Positions 1-6,920 of a DNA stretch of 10,182 nucleotides are shown here, in pieces (the stretch's first letter is position 1; the number at the start of each line of letters is the position of its first letter). The notes below the pieces were generated by a model. The model had not been told where the DNA came from. It did not search any database and saw only the letters and a list, made by a program, of their open reading frames with translations. Location of the stretch: assembly GCA_002682825.1 (NCBI GenBank), contig NOKP01000103.1, positions 19,788 through 29,969 on the forward strand, written 5' to 3'. Source of the stretch: Neonectria sp. B-13. Its lineage: Eukaryota; Ascomycota; Sordariomycetes; Hypocreales; Nectriaceae. The translations under genes and the position numbers were made by a program.

Positions 1-99
1 CCGCTAGAAAAGAAATTACCTACCTGTAGCAAATGTCATATAGAAGGCCATAGAAGGGGTGCAAAATGCTGTATTCTACGTGGTCAAGATAGCCCATAA
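1..99 (+). CDS. Transposase C-terminal fragment with zinc knuckle (5' end outside window)
   Basis: The frame is open from base 1 and stops with TAA at 97-99, so this is the last 32 codons of a gene entering from the left. It reads PLEKKLPTCSKCHIEGHRRG and then AKCC, with a zinc knuckle of the form C-x2-C-x4-H-x5-C. A short basic tail carrying such a knuckle is a common ending for fungal DNA-transposon transposases (pogo/Fot1-like DDE and Mutator-like families), and retroelement Gag proteins carry related knuckles. The GC-rich repeated sequence just downstream fits a transposon end. The family assignment is inference, since no catalytic domain lies in the window. The fragment shows no damage. 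Confidence 0.5.
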   Translation, partial: PLEKKLPTCSKCHIEGHRRGAKCCILRGQDSP

Positions 100-310
100 A
101 TACAGGGCCCTTAGGGCACTTAGGGAGGGGATTTATAGTGCTGTTGCTGACTAATAGACCAGTGGTGCGTGTACGGGGCGGTGCATGTATGGCTCGCCGG
201 GCCTAATTGAGGGCTGACATAATCCGCACGCCTACGCGTGCACGAGTGGAGGCGCGCCTAGGCGTGTGCCTATGGGGCCCCACTTAAACCACCTTGCTTA
301 CGTAATAAGA
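100..310. repeat. GC-rich subterminal region, possible right end of the transposon
   Basis: No gene is seen here. Two imperfect direct copies of a 16-mer lie at 229-244 and 255-270 (CGCCTACGCGTGCACG and CGCCTAGGCGTGTGCC, 12 of 16 identical), and a GGGGCCCC palindrome lies at 274-281. A short near-palindrome, CTTACGTAATAAG, lies near 297-309. Such subterminal repeats close behind a transposase stop codon are typical of DNA-transposon ends. The exact terminus and target-site duplication cannot be fixed, because the left end is outside the window. Confidence 0.3.
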
Positions 311-320
311 CATTGAGACA

Positions 321-1106
321 TCAGACAACAACAAAACAGCTCATGTACATCGGCTCTATTCCAGAACTGACAGTAATTAAGGACGGATGCGGGGGCGCTT
401 CCCAATCTGAGACCGTGTCTGTTGCGTCTTGGCTTGCCCACGCCGGGCAGCAGGACCAAGGCAGACAACAGTCTCCGCACCAAGGGACTAGGCCGTATTC
501 CTCCATCCTATTTGCCTGAAGCTTTACTATCCCCTCCTAGAGACGGGCGCGGATGGAGCGTGCCCGACGTCCTTCGACTCGGGGGCACGATGAGAGAGGA
601 TGCTCGTCGCAGGCGGAATCTCGGTAGAGAAGGCAGAGCGGGCATCGGACAAACCATCGCTCCAGTTGCTTCTGAACCTTCCCCTCGTCGACAAGATCGT
701 TACTCTGATCATCCCTCCAGTTCTTGCGCCACCGGATTGGATTGAGATATTCACAAACTCTCATCTTGCACCACGTTGATATGTCTTGCTGAGACCATGT
801 AGTAATGGGCTTGGCCGACCTCGATGACTGGTATGGGTTTGATAAATCATTGTAATACTACAAGCTCCGAACCGCACTTTTCTACTATCCATTTTGACTC
901 ATGCATGATTCGAGATCCTTAGGCTTTTATTACTGTGATGCCAAGTTCTCGTAGGTCGCCGCGTTGATGCACTACATCCGAGGACTCGAGCATAAATACG
1001 GGGCCGCAACTACATCTATGTCTACATAGTTCGACGACGATGTCATCACGGCTGTGAACATGAACCTCTTATAGATGACGTTTCCGCTTCTGTATGTGGA
1101 CTCATC
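321..1106 (-). pseudogene. Decayed C-terminal region of a fungal RecQ-like zinc-binding protein
   Basis: Four minus-strand segments join into one protein-like reading only if frameshifts and stops are crossed: about 1106-1000, 1005-770, 764-537 and 506-321. The second segment contains PIPVIEVGQAHYYMVSARHI and is cut by at least two in-frame stops. The third contains a C-x2-C-x11-H-x4-C cluster (WFVRCPLCLLYRDSACDEHP, then LSSC). The fourth contains CGDCCLPWSCCPAWAS, a C-x2-C...P...C...W pattern. This order, a CPLC/H/C finger followed by a C..C.LP...C..W finger, is what I recall at the C-terminus of very large fungal RecQ-like helicases that occur in many divergent copies, often near transposons or telomeres. 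The helicase domain itself is not in the window. The function is lost. Confidence 0.55.
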
Positions 1107-1497
1107 CTAGTGAACCCTATTCGTTACACAGTTCTCCCTCTGGCCCAGCCGGGATGGGCTAACCGGCAAGCAGCTCCAGGTAACCATCTACAAGCTCATC
1201 AACCTAGACGATACATCATCACCGTTCGGAACCTACCAACTTAGCAGTGGGCTTCGAGTCTTGCTGGAGTGGACAGATGTAGATTGGCGGACGTGATGGA
1301 GACGGATTCTTGACGTACTCTGCAGGACTTGATAAGCGGGAGTCTCAAGGAGGATGTACACAGAAGAATGAGTAATGAATAAAGAGTAACTAGAATGCAA
1401 AACCCAGGCTTAAATGGACTTAATAATCCAATGAGTACGACGTTTGGTATCTAGGTTGATATGATTATTACGACTGGAATTTGGGTTAATGTAAGCT
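1107..1497. other. Gene-free stretch between two pseudogenes
   Basis: No intact gene is present. A plus-strand frame without a start or homologue I recognise is open at 1114-1295 and reads naturally in part (RDGLTGKQLQVTIYKLINLD). It may be a further piece of a broken gene, or a shadow of the minus-strand pseudogene on its left. From about 1340 to 1497 the sequence becomes A/T-richer and holds the region just upstream of the ATG at 1498. Confidence 0.3.
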
Positions 1498-2150
1498 ATG
1501 GCCACTGACTGGCCCGTTTACCACCAAGCACATCGGTCTGTCATCTGCAAGCCTCATAGCTATGCGGTATTGAATCTCCACAGCCACTTGAGGGACCGGC
1601 ATACCGAAATTGAGAGCACGAACCGTAATTCCATCGTCTCTTATTACGCCGAGTTCGAGCTATGGGCACCGCCTCGGAAGGACTTTAACCATAGCCCATC
1701 CAATCCGATCCGGCCATCGAAAGTCTGCACGTCCGCCATAGCTTTGGCTGCAGGCGCTGTGGATTTGTGACCACGAGCTGGAGGTTGCTGAGGGAGCATT
1801 GTGATAAAGAGCATATGTAATGAACATAGGGGACAGGGGCGTAAGGTGAAGAAGCTAAAGTGCTGCCTAGAGCTCTGGGCCATCGTCCGACTGCAGACGT
1901 TCTTCACTGGGCCCAAGGCAGTAATACACTACTTCTATGATATGACTGCTGGGGCCGACATGGGACGTGGGCAGGACAAGGAGGAGCAGCGGGAGGATGA
2001 GGGTGAGGACAAGGACGAGGAGCTATTACTGGGGCCTGCCGATATGAAAAAGAAGAAGGAGGTCGATCCGAGCAGCAGATAGTCGCCGATGTCAAGGAAC
2101 AGTGAGCACACATGCAGAGCCAACAATAGTTCTAGTATCCTGCTCATCCC
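1498..2150 (+). pseudogene. Broken OrsD/DUF3505-type zinc-finger protein (N-terminal part)
   Basis: The ATG at 1498 opens a frame starting MATDWPVYHQAHRSVICKPH, followed by LHSHLRDRHTE. This matches the layout I know for fungal orsellinic-acid-cluster OrsD/DUF3505-like proteins: a first degenerate C2H2 finger, then a basic linker. The frame dies at TGA 1768-1770, but frame +3 carries a clean second finger at 1749-1814 (CRRCGFVTTSWRLLREHCDK, then EH; C-x2-C-x12-H-x4-H). After about 1815 the first frame resumes with WAIVRLQTFF, a typical block after the second finger, and then an acidic/basic linker to TAG 2080-2082. The third frame continues (EQQIVADVKEQ) until a TGA where Trp is expected. Thus at least three frameshifts and a stop are present. 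The rest of the protein, about 600 residues in relatives, is missing. Confidence 0.65.
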
Positions 2151-2604
2151 CCTAACCTAAGTGGAAAGGCAGCATGATCATCCTGAGAAGTTCATCATAT
2201 GTGGTTGATGCTTCGGTGTTCCCTTGCCGTTGAGTGCTCACATGTCAGGGCCGCTGTACGACTTATCTGAGCAGGCAGCTGCCGTTATTGCTGGCAAGGC
2301 CTGATATCAATCCTATTGCTGGCCTGAAATAGAGTTTGTAGTAATTGATGCAACCCTAAGAATATGATTTGTGTTGGTTGTTAGCTAATGAACTTGAATG
2401 TGTGGAAAATAAAAGAAAACTATAACAATACAAGGCAACAGACAAACACATCAATCTAGGGTATTATACTATTGTCGTACATCTATATGAAGGGAGAGAA
2501 AAAGGAAGAAACAGGTACATAATTCTAATAAATCCAAGATATTCCCCGTTACAGACTCTAAACCCACTTCTTTCTGTATAATTGGTGCGATGAAGTGCGC
2601 AGGT
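2151..2604. other. Gene-free stretch downstream of the first tandem paralogue
   Basis: I see no gene here. From about 2340 the sequence is A/T-rich and holds the 3' flank of the minus-strand gene that ends at 2605. Stop codons are frequent in all frames. Confidence 0.4.
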
Positions 2605-3039
2605 TTATGCCAGACTAAATGTTGGATTTAACTCGATAAACGGTCCTGTTCGCTTGTTTCCATCTTTTTGCTCTTTGATGTGTTCGGCTACATTAGATTC
2701 AGAAGTTACATTGATGTAAACTGTTATGCCAGTGAACTCCGGTGCTGTTGTGAGTATTTGAGTGAAACAGCTTAATTTATTAGGCCCTAGGGTCCCCACA
2801 AAGTACTGATCGCCCATCACGATTCCCCTTGTTGTATTGGCCCATACAGTGGCCGCTTTACCACTTTCAAAGCCGTAAATAGGATTTAACAAGATAGCAA
2901 GATATAAGATTGGATTTCGCGGATCATTAGGCATCGTGTAAAGGAACGTGGATGAGCTCTCGTCGCCCCAACTGTCGTCTGGCAACGTAATGCATCGTTC
3001 TCCGACTGGTGAGAGGAAGAAAGGTTGGTCAAATGTCAT
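2605..3039 (-). CDS. Uncharacterised 144-residue protein, tandem paralogue 1
   Basis: This is a complete, uninterrupted single-exon gene. I chose the ATG at 3037-3039 because it aligns exactly with the ATG of the second copy; the frame upstream has only a TTG. The protein begins MTFDQPFFLSPVGERCITLP. It has a hydrophobic central block (ILYLAILLNPIYGF), a highly conserved core (AATVWANTTRGIV, then VGTLGPNKLSCF), a beta-like stretch (GITVYINVTSESNVAE), and a charged segment before RTGPFIELN. No signal peptide, membrane helix or catalytic motif is evident, and there are only two cysteines. It aligns over its full length with the gene at 3702-4103, by eye at more than half of positions. It carries seven extra C-terminal residues (PTFSLA after the shared N). 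I do not recognise the family. A small soluble, beta-rich protein is my guess. Confidence 0.75.
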   Translation of the reverse strand: MTFDQPFFLSPVGERCITLPDDSWGDESSSTFLYTMPNDPRNPILYLAILLNPIYGFESGKAATVWANTTRGIVMGDQYFVGTLGPNKLSCFTQILTTAPEFTGITVYINVTSESNVAEHIKEQKDGNKRTGPFIELNPTFSLA

Positions 3040-3110
3040 TGTGATCAATCGAGAGAAACGAGATATATCAGAAACGAGAGAAAGACCCAATTAGTAGAGT
3101 CTTTCCGGTG

Positions 3111-3120
3111 TTTTATAAAG
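3111..3120 (-). promoter_or_regulatory. Probable TATA box of tandem paralogue 1
   Basis: On the minus strand this reads CTTTATAAAA, about 72 bases upstream of the ATG at 3039. The equivalent position before the second copy reads TACATAAGAC (4171-4180). The following bases are alignable between copies (CTCTACTAAT and CTCTATTGAT), so the duplicated unit includes the core promoter. Confidence 0.45.
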
Positions 3121-3250
3121 GCGTTTACGCCAGAAACGGTTGAACGCGCATGGCAATACGCGAAAGCCACCGATCAACTAATAAGGAACGCTAATCTCAC
3201 TACTACACCAAGAGCGGTCATCCCGATTTGTAAGGACTTGATGTAACTGA

Positions 3251-3587
3251 CTAGGATTGCTCCGATTTGGACTCCGAAAATGGACTGCCAAAGCGCAGGC
3301 CGTCGCATACCATCTCCGAAGACTCACCAACACGAAACATGGCTTACTCACTATAATCGCATAATCAGACAGCTGCCGGCTATGGCTTCACTGTCCATAT
3401 TAACAGTCTCTCAGTACTGAACGGCTCGGATCGCCTCTGGCCGGCTGAGGCGCTGAGCGAGGCAATCCAGCCGATTCTTCTCAAAAGGGTGTACTTTATT
3501 TTCACGAATACACACAAGCTAGCCTGTGAATGCTGTCCTGATTATTTCGTCAAAATATACCCTTTCTATGCAAACCAGATGACCTGA
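3251..3587 (+). pseudogene. Dead LINE (Tad-like) fragment: reverse-transcriptase tail and RNase H
   Basis: Two frames each match part of a fungal non-LTR retrotransposon ORF2. At 3251-3364 the frame reads FGLRKWTAKAQAVAYHLRRL and then TNTKHG. This is the segment after the reverse-transcriptase thumb, where such elements carry KA..VA.HLR.L.NT..G. At 3360-3587 a second frame reads AAGYGFTVHINSLSVLNGSD and then RLWPAEALSEA, the start of the Tad-type RNase H domain (GAGY..., LGP/AE...). The normal acidic first strand is lost, and VYFIFTNTHK stands where a conserved DN(T/L) strand is expected. A stop at 3362-3364, a frameshift and an apparent internal deletion make it non-functional. It lies between the two tandem paralogues. 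Confidence 0.55.
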
Positions 3588-3660
3588 GTCTCCAACTTCG
3601 AGTCCTATTTATCTATAAAGGATGGACTTTTGGCCCGTCAGTTAACTAGAAACTAAGAGC

Positions 3661-3666
3661 TTTATT
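3661..3666 (-). promoter_or_regulatory. Candidate polyadenylation signal of tandem paralogue 2
   Basis: The minus strand reads AATAAA about 36 bases downstream of the stop codon at 3702-3704, the usual place for a cleavage/polyadenylation signal. No equally clear hexamer was found behind the first paralogue. Confidence 0.35.
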
Positions 3667-3701
3667 GATGCAAATCCGTCTTCTAAAGTAACACTAACTG
3701 C

Positions 3702-4103
3702 TTAATTTAACTCGATAAATGGTCCTGTTCGACTGTGTCCTTCTTCGCGATTCTTGGCTACATTGCATTCAGATGATACTATGATGTAAACTTTAATGCC
3801 AGTGACATCTGACGATGGCCGTATTTGAGCGAAACAATTCAACTTATTAGGCCCTAGGGTCCCCACAAGGTACTCGTCGTCGCCCACCACGATTCCCTTT
3901 GTCGTACGAGCCCATACTGTGGCTGCTAGACCATCTGCAAAGTAATACTGAGGCATCAAAGAAATAGCAAGATATGATTTCGGGTTCTCAGAGTCGTATG
4001 GCATTGTAATATCATATACGAATACAGATGTTAAGGCGTCTACTGGCGACGTAATACATCGTTTTCCAGCTAGTAAGATGAAGAAAGGTTCTTCAGTTGT
4101 CAT
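3702..4103 (-). CDS. Uncharacterised 133-residue protein, tandem paralogue 2
   Basis: This is a complete single-exon gene from the ATG at 4101-4103 to TAA 3702-3704. It starts MTTEEPFFILLAGKRCITSP and shares with the first copy the blocks LAISLMPQYYFADG, AATVWARTTKGIV, VGTLGPNKLNCF, TGIKVYIIVSSECNVA and the C-terminal RTGPFIELN. Indels between the copies are few and all in frame: four residues near residue 26, one in the GDDEY loop, and a gap in the charged stretch. Nucleotides differ often at third positions, which fits an old duplication kept under protein-level selection. The stop falls where the first copy reads CCA, so this protein ends right after ELN. The upstream TATA-like element is degenerate (CATAAG). 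No domain is recognised. Expression and function are unknown. Confidence 0.75.
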   Translation of the reverse strand: MTTEEPFFILLAGKRCITSPVDALTSVFVYDITMPYDSENPKSYLAISLMPQYYFADGLAATVWARTTKGIVVGDDEYLVGTLGPNKLNCFAQIRPSSDVTGIKVYIIVSSECNVAKNREEGHSRTGPFIELN

Positions 4104-4198
4104 TGTTATTTATTAAGGGAGACAATATTTATGAAGAAGAGATAAAGGATCGATCAATAGAGCCTGTCGTGTCTTATGTACTCTTGTCTTTAACATGA

Positions 4199-4501
4199 CA
4201 TCCGACGAAATTTCTCAATCCAAAAACAGACATCAGTGGCCATCAGGCGCTTGCTGACATTATCGGCCACCTAGTCCCGATCGAATCAAGCCGGGGTTCG
4301 CACATACCTCATGCAGGGGTCCAAAATCAGCCTAACTCTCATAGCCCTATCAACTTCGTCCCTTATATCGTTCCTTTGGCCCAAAGTCTTGTTCTCATTT
4401 GTCGCTTCGCTCAGCGACTAGTAGGAAAACCTGCGAAGCTCAAGGCTACCCTAGATCCGCCGGAGCAGGGGGCAAGGGGAAGAAATGCGAACCTTCTTTG
4501 A
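4199..4501 (+). other. Unassigned 100-codon open frame without a start
   Basis: This frame lies between stops at 4196-4198 and 4499-4501. It reads fairly naturally, for example KTDISGHQALADIIGHLVPI and LICRFAQRLVGKPAKLKATL, but lacks an upstream ATG. It might be an exon or a fragment of a broken element. I do not recognise it. The bases from here to about 4640 otherwise show no gene. Confidence 0.2.
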
Positions 4502-4646
4502 GGTACCATCGCGACCGAACGTCCACGTAGTAGAGATCAAGCCGAGAAACGTTTGCCGTTTGCTGTGACGCGGTCGGCCGTGCCCGCCATCATACGTTGC
4601 CGATTGTAATCAGGCAGCTCCGAGTAGGCGCAGCCACGTTCTAGTT

Positions 4647-5015
4647 GTGGGCCTTTGTCAAGAAACCACATGGATGATTTTCAACCGTGTATTGGACAGC
4701 GCGTATGCCATAGCACTCGGTTGTAGTCTGGGCACGGCCAAGTTATACGAGGTTGAGCGGAAAGAAATTTCCATCACGCCGGACACGCCACTCAACGGCA
4801 AGATGGAGGCGGCATCGTGGACGAAAATACGAGGAGAAGTGGCGAAAGTTGATGTGCATTTATCATGGTCGACGAGAAGACCTATGCTGAACTACCAGAT
4901 GAGAGGGTGAAGAGTCCGTTTGAGGAAGCAATTTCTCCTGTTTATAACTACCGAAGACAACACGCGATCGTATCAGCCCTGTCCAGTCTACATGGCGCTC
5001 AATCGTGCTCTGGCT
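4647..5015 (+). other. Unassigned stretch upstream of the RNase H fragment
   Basis: Two overlapping plus-strand frames (4647-4910 and 4865-5188) show no domain I recognise. The second reaches SGYSPSSN at about 5020-5045, just where an RNase H would have its S-N-R-A-E-L block. It may therefore hold the lost N-terminal half of the neighbouring RNase H, but the expected DG(A/S) motif of the first strand is not visible in any frame. Confidence 0.25.
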
Positions 5016-5018
5016 TAG

Positions 5019-5402
5019 CCAGTGGTTATAGTCCATCCAGTAATGACCTTTTACCTGGCAGAGTTAACGGCTGGTATTCTCGGACTCTCCCAGGCTGTGG
5101 TGATACAAGCTCACAGGCTGGAATGTGGGCCGCTACACCAAGTGATAATCAAATCGGATTCGGAGTACTTGGTAGAAGGGATGACTGAGCGAGTGTTTCA
5201 GTGGGAGAGGAATGGCTACCGGACGTCTAAGGGGACAGCAGTCACGAACTCGATACTGTTCAAGAAGCTTGGGATGCTTATTAGCATGTTAAATGAGCTT
5301 GGAGTTGAAGTTCTATTCTGGCAGGTACCTAGGAGATATAACGAGCAGGCAGATGAGTTGGCGAATGTGGCGCTGCAGGGTTTAATACATGTAGGACCTT
5401 AG
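5019..5402 (+). pseudogene. Host-type RNase H domain, N-terminally broken
   Basis: The frame opens right after a TAG at 5016-5018 and ends at TAG 5400-5402. It contains LAELTAGILGLSQAV, with the catalytic Glu of strand/helix A, then VIIKSDSEYLVEGMTERVFQ, with the catalytic Asp. Next comes the basic stretch WERNGYRTSKGTAVTNSILF, and finally VLFWQVPRRYNEQADELANV, with the last catalytic Asp. This spacing and the long basic loop are those of cellular eukaryotic RNase HI-like proteins, which cleave RNA in RNA:DNA hybrids, rather than the shorter LTR-element RNase H. The first half, with the first Asp, is missing from this frame. The preceding frame holds PSSN exactly where it should, so a frameshift near 5045-5060 is likely. 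No ATG of its own fits the family. Confidence 0.6.
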
Positions 5403-5479
5403 CTATCATAGGTCACACTGCCCCTTATATGGTAGGGCATGCTTTCCCTTCTTTAATTACTATTACGCCTTTTGTCTAA

Positions 5480-5740
5480 CCTTTCCATTTTCGCCTAGGC
5501 TATTACGGCACATCTGTGGTGATTTGTGTCAGCAGCAGGTTGTATTGGCCGGGCTGCGTCTCTGACTTCGACTCGTACTCGCGCGACAGTTGTAATGCAA
5601 CCAGGGTCTCTACAGTTGTAGAGTAGGCGTGAAAATCCACAGTCAGAGTTTTACTCCGCACCAAAGGCTGCCGGGCTGGTTTGTAAAGCCACAAGGTGTA
5701 CGGCCATCTCCGAAGGGACACATGTTGTGCCGTTCTTCTA
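5480..5740 (+). pseudogene. LTR-retrotransposon integrase zinc-domain remnant
   Basis: One plus frame at 5480-5626 reads FRLGYYGTSVVICVSSRLYW and continues PGCVSDFDSY, ending in a TAG. The block SSR.YWPG..SD..SY is the hallmark of the H2C2 zinc domain of Ty3/Gypsy-type integrases (consensus RR/SR.YWPGM..D...YV..C..C). The cysteine region that should follow is degraded to RDSCNATRVST, with the second Cys lost. After a frameshift a second frame from 5659 reads LPGWFVKPQGVRPSP, which resembles the usual PG.L.PLP.P block before the integrase core. No reverse transcriptase or LTRs were found, so this is an isolated dead fragment. Confidence 0.45.
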
Positions 5741-5744
5741 GCTA

Positions 5745-6190
5745 GTTACAAAAAAGTGTTCTCTACTTCCTGTTTCATGTAAGCATATGAGCCATTGATG
5801 GTGGCGCTGCCTTTCGTTCTGGCATGTCTGCTGTGTTAACAGCCTTTATCCTGAGACATAGGACAGGAAAATGACAGCCCAAGAACAAGTGATAAATTGA
5901 TGAAAGAAAAAAGGATACCGGCCAATAAGTAGCCTTGCTGGTCCTTTAAGTAGGCGCAGCCAATTGCCGCTGTGCCTGCTAACATTAAACCCCAGTCGCG
6001 CGAAGTGCGAAATCAACTTCCTTCCAACCGCTAAGGTATTCCTGGGTCCTCGAATGGAAAGTGAGCCTCAATCTCCAGCGGCACCACAGGACCTGCATGA
6101 TTGAATTCGGCTTGAACAGAATATAAGTGACATGGCAAACCTGAACAAAACGATCCGGTGCCGCGAGCACTGCGCAATGAAGTCATACAC
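5745..6190. other. Gene-free stretch
   Basis: I see no gene in this stretch. Open frames here are short and of shadow-like composition. It lies downstream of the minus-strand pseudogene that ends at 6191. Confidence 0.4.
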
Positions 6191-6587
6191 CTAACACTCG
6201 CCGGCGGACAGGGTAGTCCTAGGTTCTCCATCCGTGCTCTCTTCATCTGTGGTCTCCCCGCCTGTGGTTTCTTCGTCTGTGGTTTCTTTATCCTCAATTG
6301 TGTCCCAGTCGTCATCGGTATCTTCTCTGGTGTCTTCCTCTGTGGTATCTTCGGGTGTGTTTTCTTCGTCCAGAATCTTGTTTTCCTTTTTGATAAGCTC
6401 AAATTCTTAGTATCTTTTCTGCTCTACCACGAGGGCTTGTTCATGTAGATTTTGTGCCTCTTGCCTGTGTTGGTCCTCCAACCACTTCTTAATACATGAG
6501 CATTTGACTTGTGCATGTTCATTAAAAGTATCCTCAGTAAACGGCGGACCACAGTTCCCCACATCTTCACTCGGCGGTGAGCTTATC
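6191..6587 (-). pseudogene. Coiled-coil protein with acidic Thr/Glu-rich tail, interrupted by an in-frame stop
   Basis: A minus-strand frame runs from a plausible splice acceptor (polypyrimidine-like stretch ending in CAG at 6588-6590) to a TAG at 6191-6193. It contains CSCIKKWLEDQHRQEAQNLH, then VVEQKRY, a TAA stop (6407-6409), and continues without a shift as EFELIKKENKILDEEN. It ends in an acidic tail with repeats of TTDEE/EDTTEED type. Residues on both sides of the stop form one predicted helix or coiled coil, so the stop looks like a point mutation. An alternative is a 45-base intron (GTGGTA...AAG) that would remove the stop in frame, but its donor is poor. The opposite strand shows only a Cys/Phe-rich shadow. 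I do not recognise the family. Confidence 0.45.
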
Positions 6588-6667
6588 CTGTATTGAGGCA
6601 AAAGGTAGATGTAGGAGCAGTAAGTAAGTGAGCTGTTTGGTATGAGAATCAAAAGCTTAGAATCCAG

Positions 6668-6845
6668 GCTATTAGGTTCCAGCAAACGAACCTAGAAGGT
6701 GCAAAGAAAAGAGAATTGGTATTCCTCACAAAGGACCACAGTGCGGCAAATATGGCCCTTGAGCATGAAGTGGTGCGGTTGCTGGAAACTGCTCGACGCG
6801 TCTCTCGGCTCTGGATTCTGCACGTCGTCACGTGGGATTGCTGCG
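6668..6845 (+). other. Short helix-like open frame, possible exon remnant
   Basis: Downstream of a possible 48-base intron (GTAAGT at 6620 to CAG at 6667), a plus-strand frame reads AIRFQQTNLEGAKKRELVFL and then NMALEHEVVRLLETARR, ending at TAA 6843-6845. It is charged and helix-prone, as in coiled-coil tails. I cannot link it to a family. It lies just before the HeLo pseudogene. Confidence 0.2.
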
Positions 6846-6920
6846 GGTAAACAACGGCGATAATTTACCACGAACCATGACGTACGACGCAGGCTAGAAA
6901 GCCCAAGCAACATCACGGCC

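Noticed and set aside
1904..2147. Minus-strand Ser/Pro-rich ORFs
   Set aside because: They are shadows of the acidic/lysine-rich linker of the plus-strand zinc-finger pseudogene.
3025..3246. Plus-strand 73-codon ORF overlapping the first paralogue
   Set aside because: Its first part is antisense to the promoter and start of the intact minus-strand gene. Only the last 40 codons read protein-like, and these are noted with the LINE fragment.
4312..4325. GGGTTCG as a tRNA T-arm
   Set aside because: No matching acceptor, D-arm or anticodon stem could be built around it.
6158..6448. Plus-strand hydrophobic, Cys/Phe-rich ORF resembling a membrane protein
   Set aside because: It is the reverse-strand shadow of the acidic Thr/Glu repeats of the minus-strand pseudogene.
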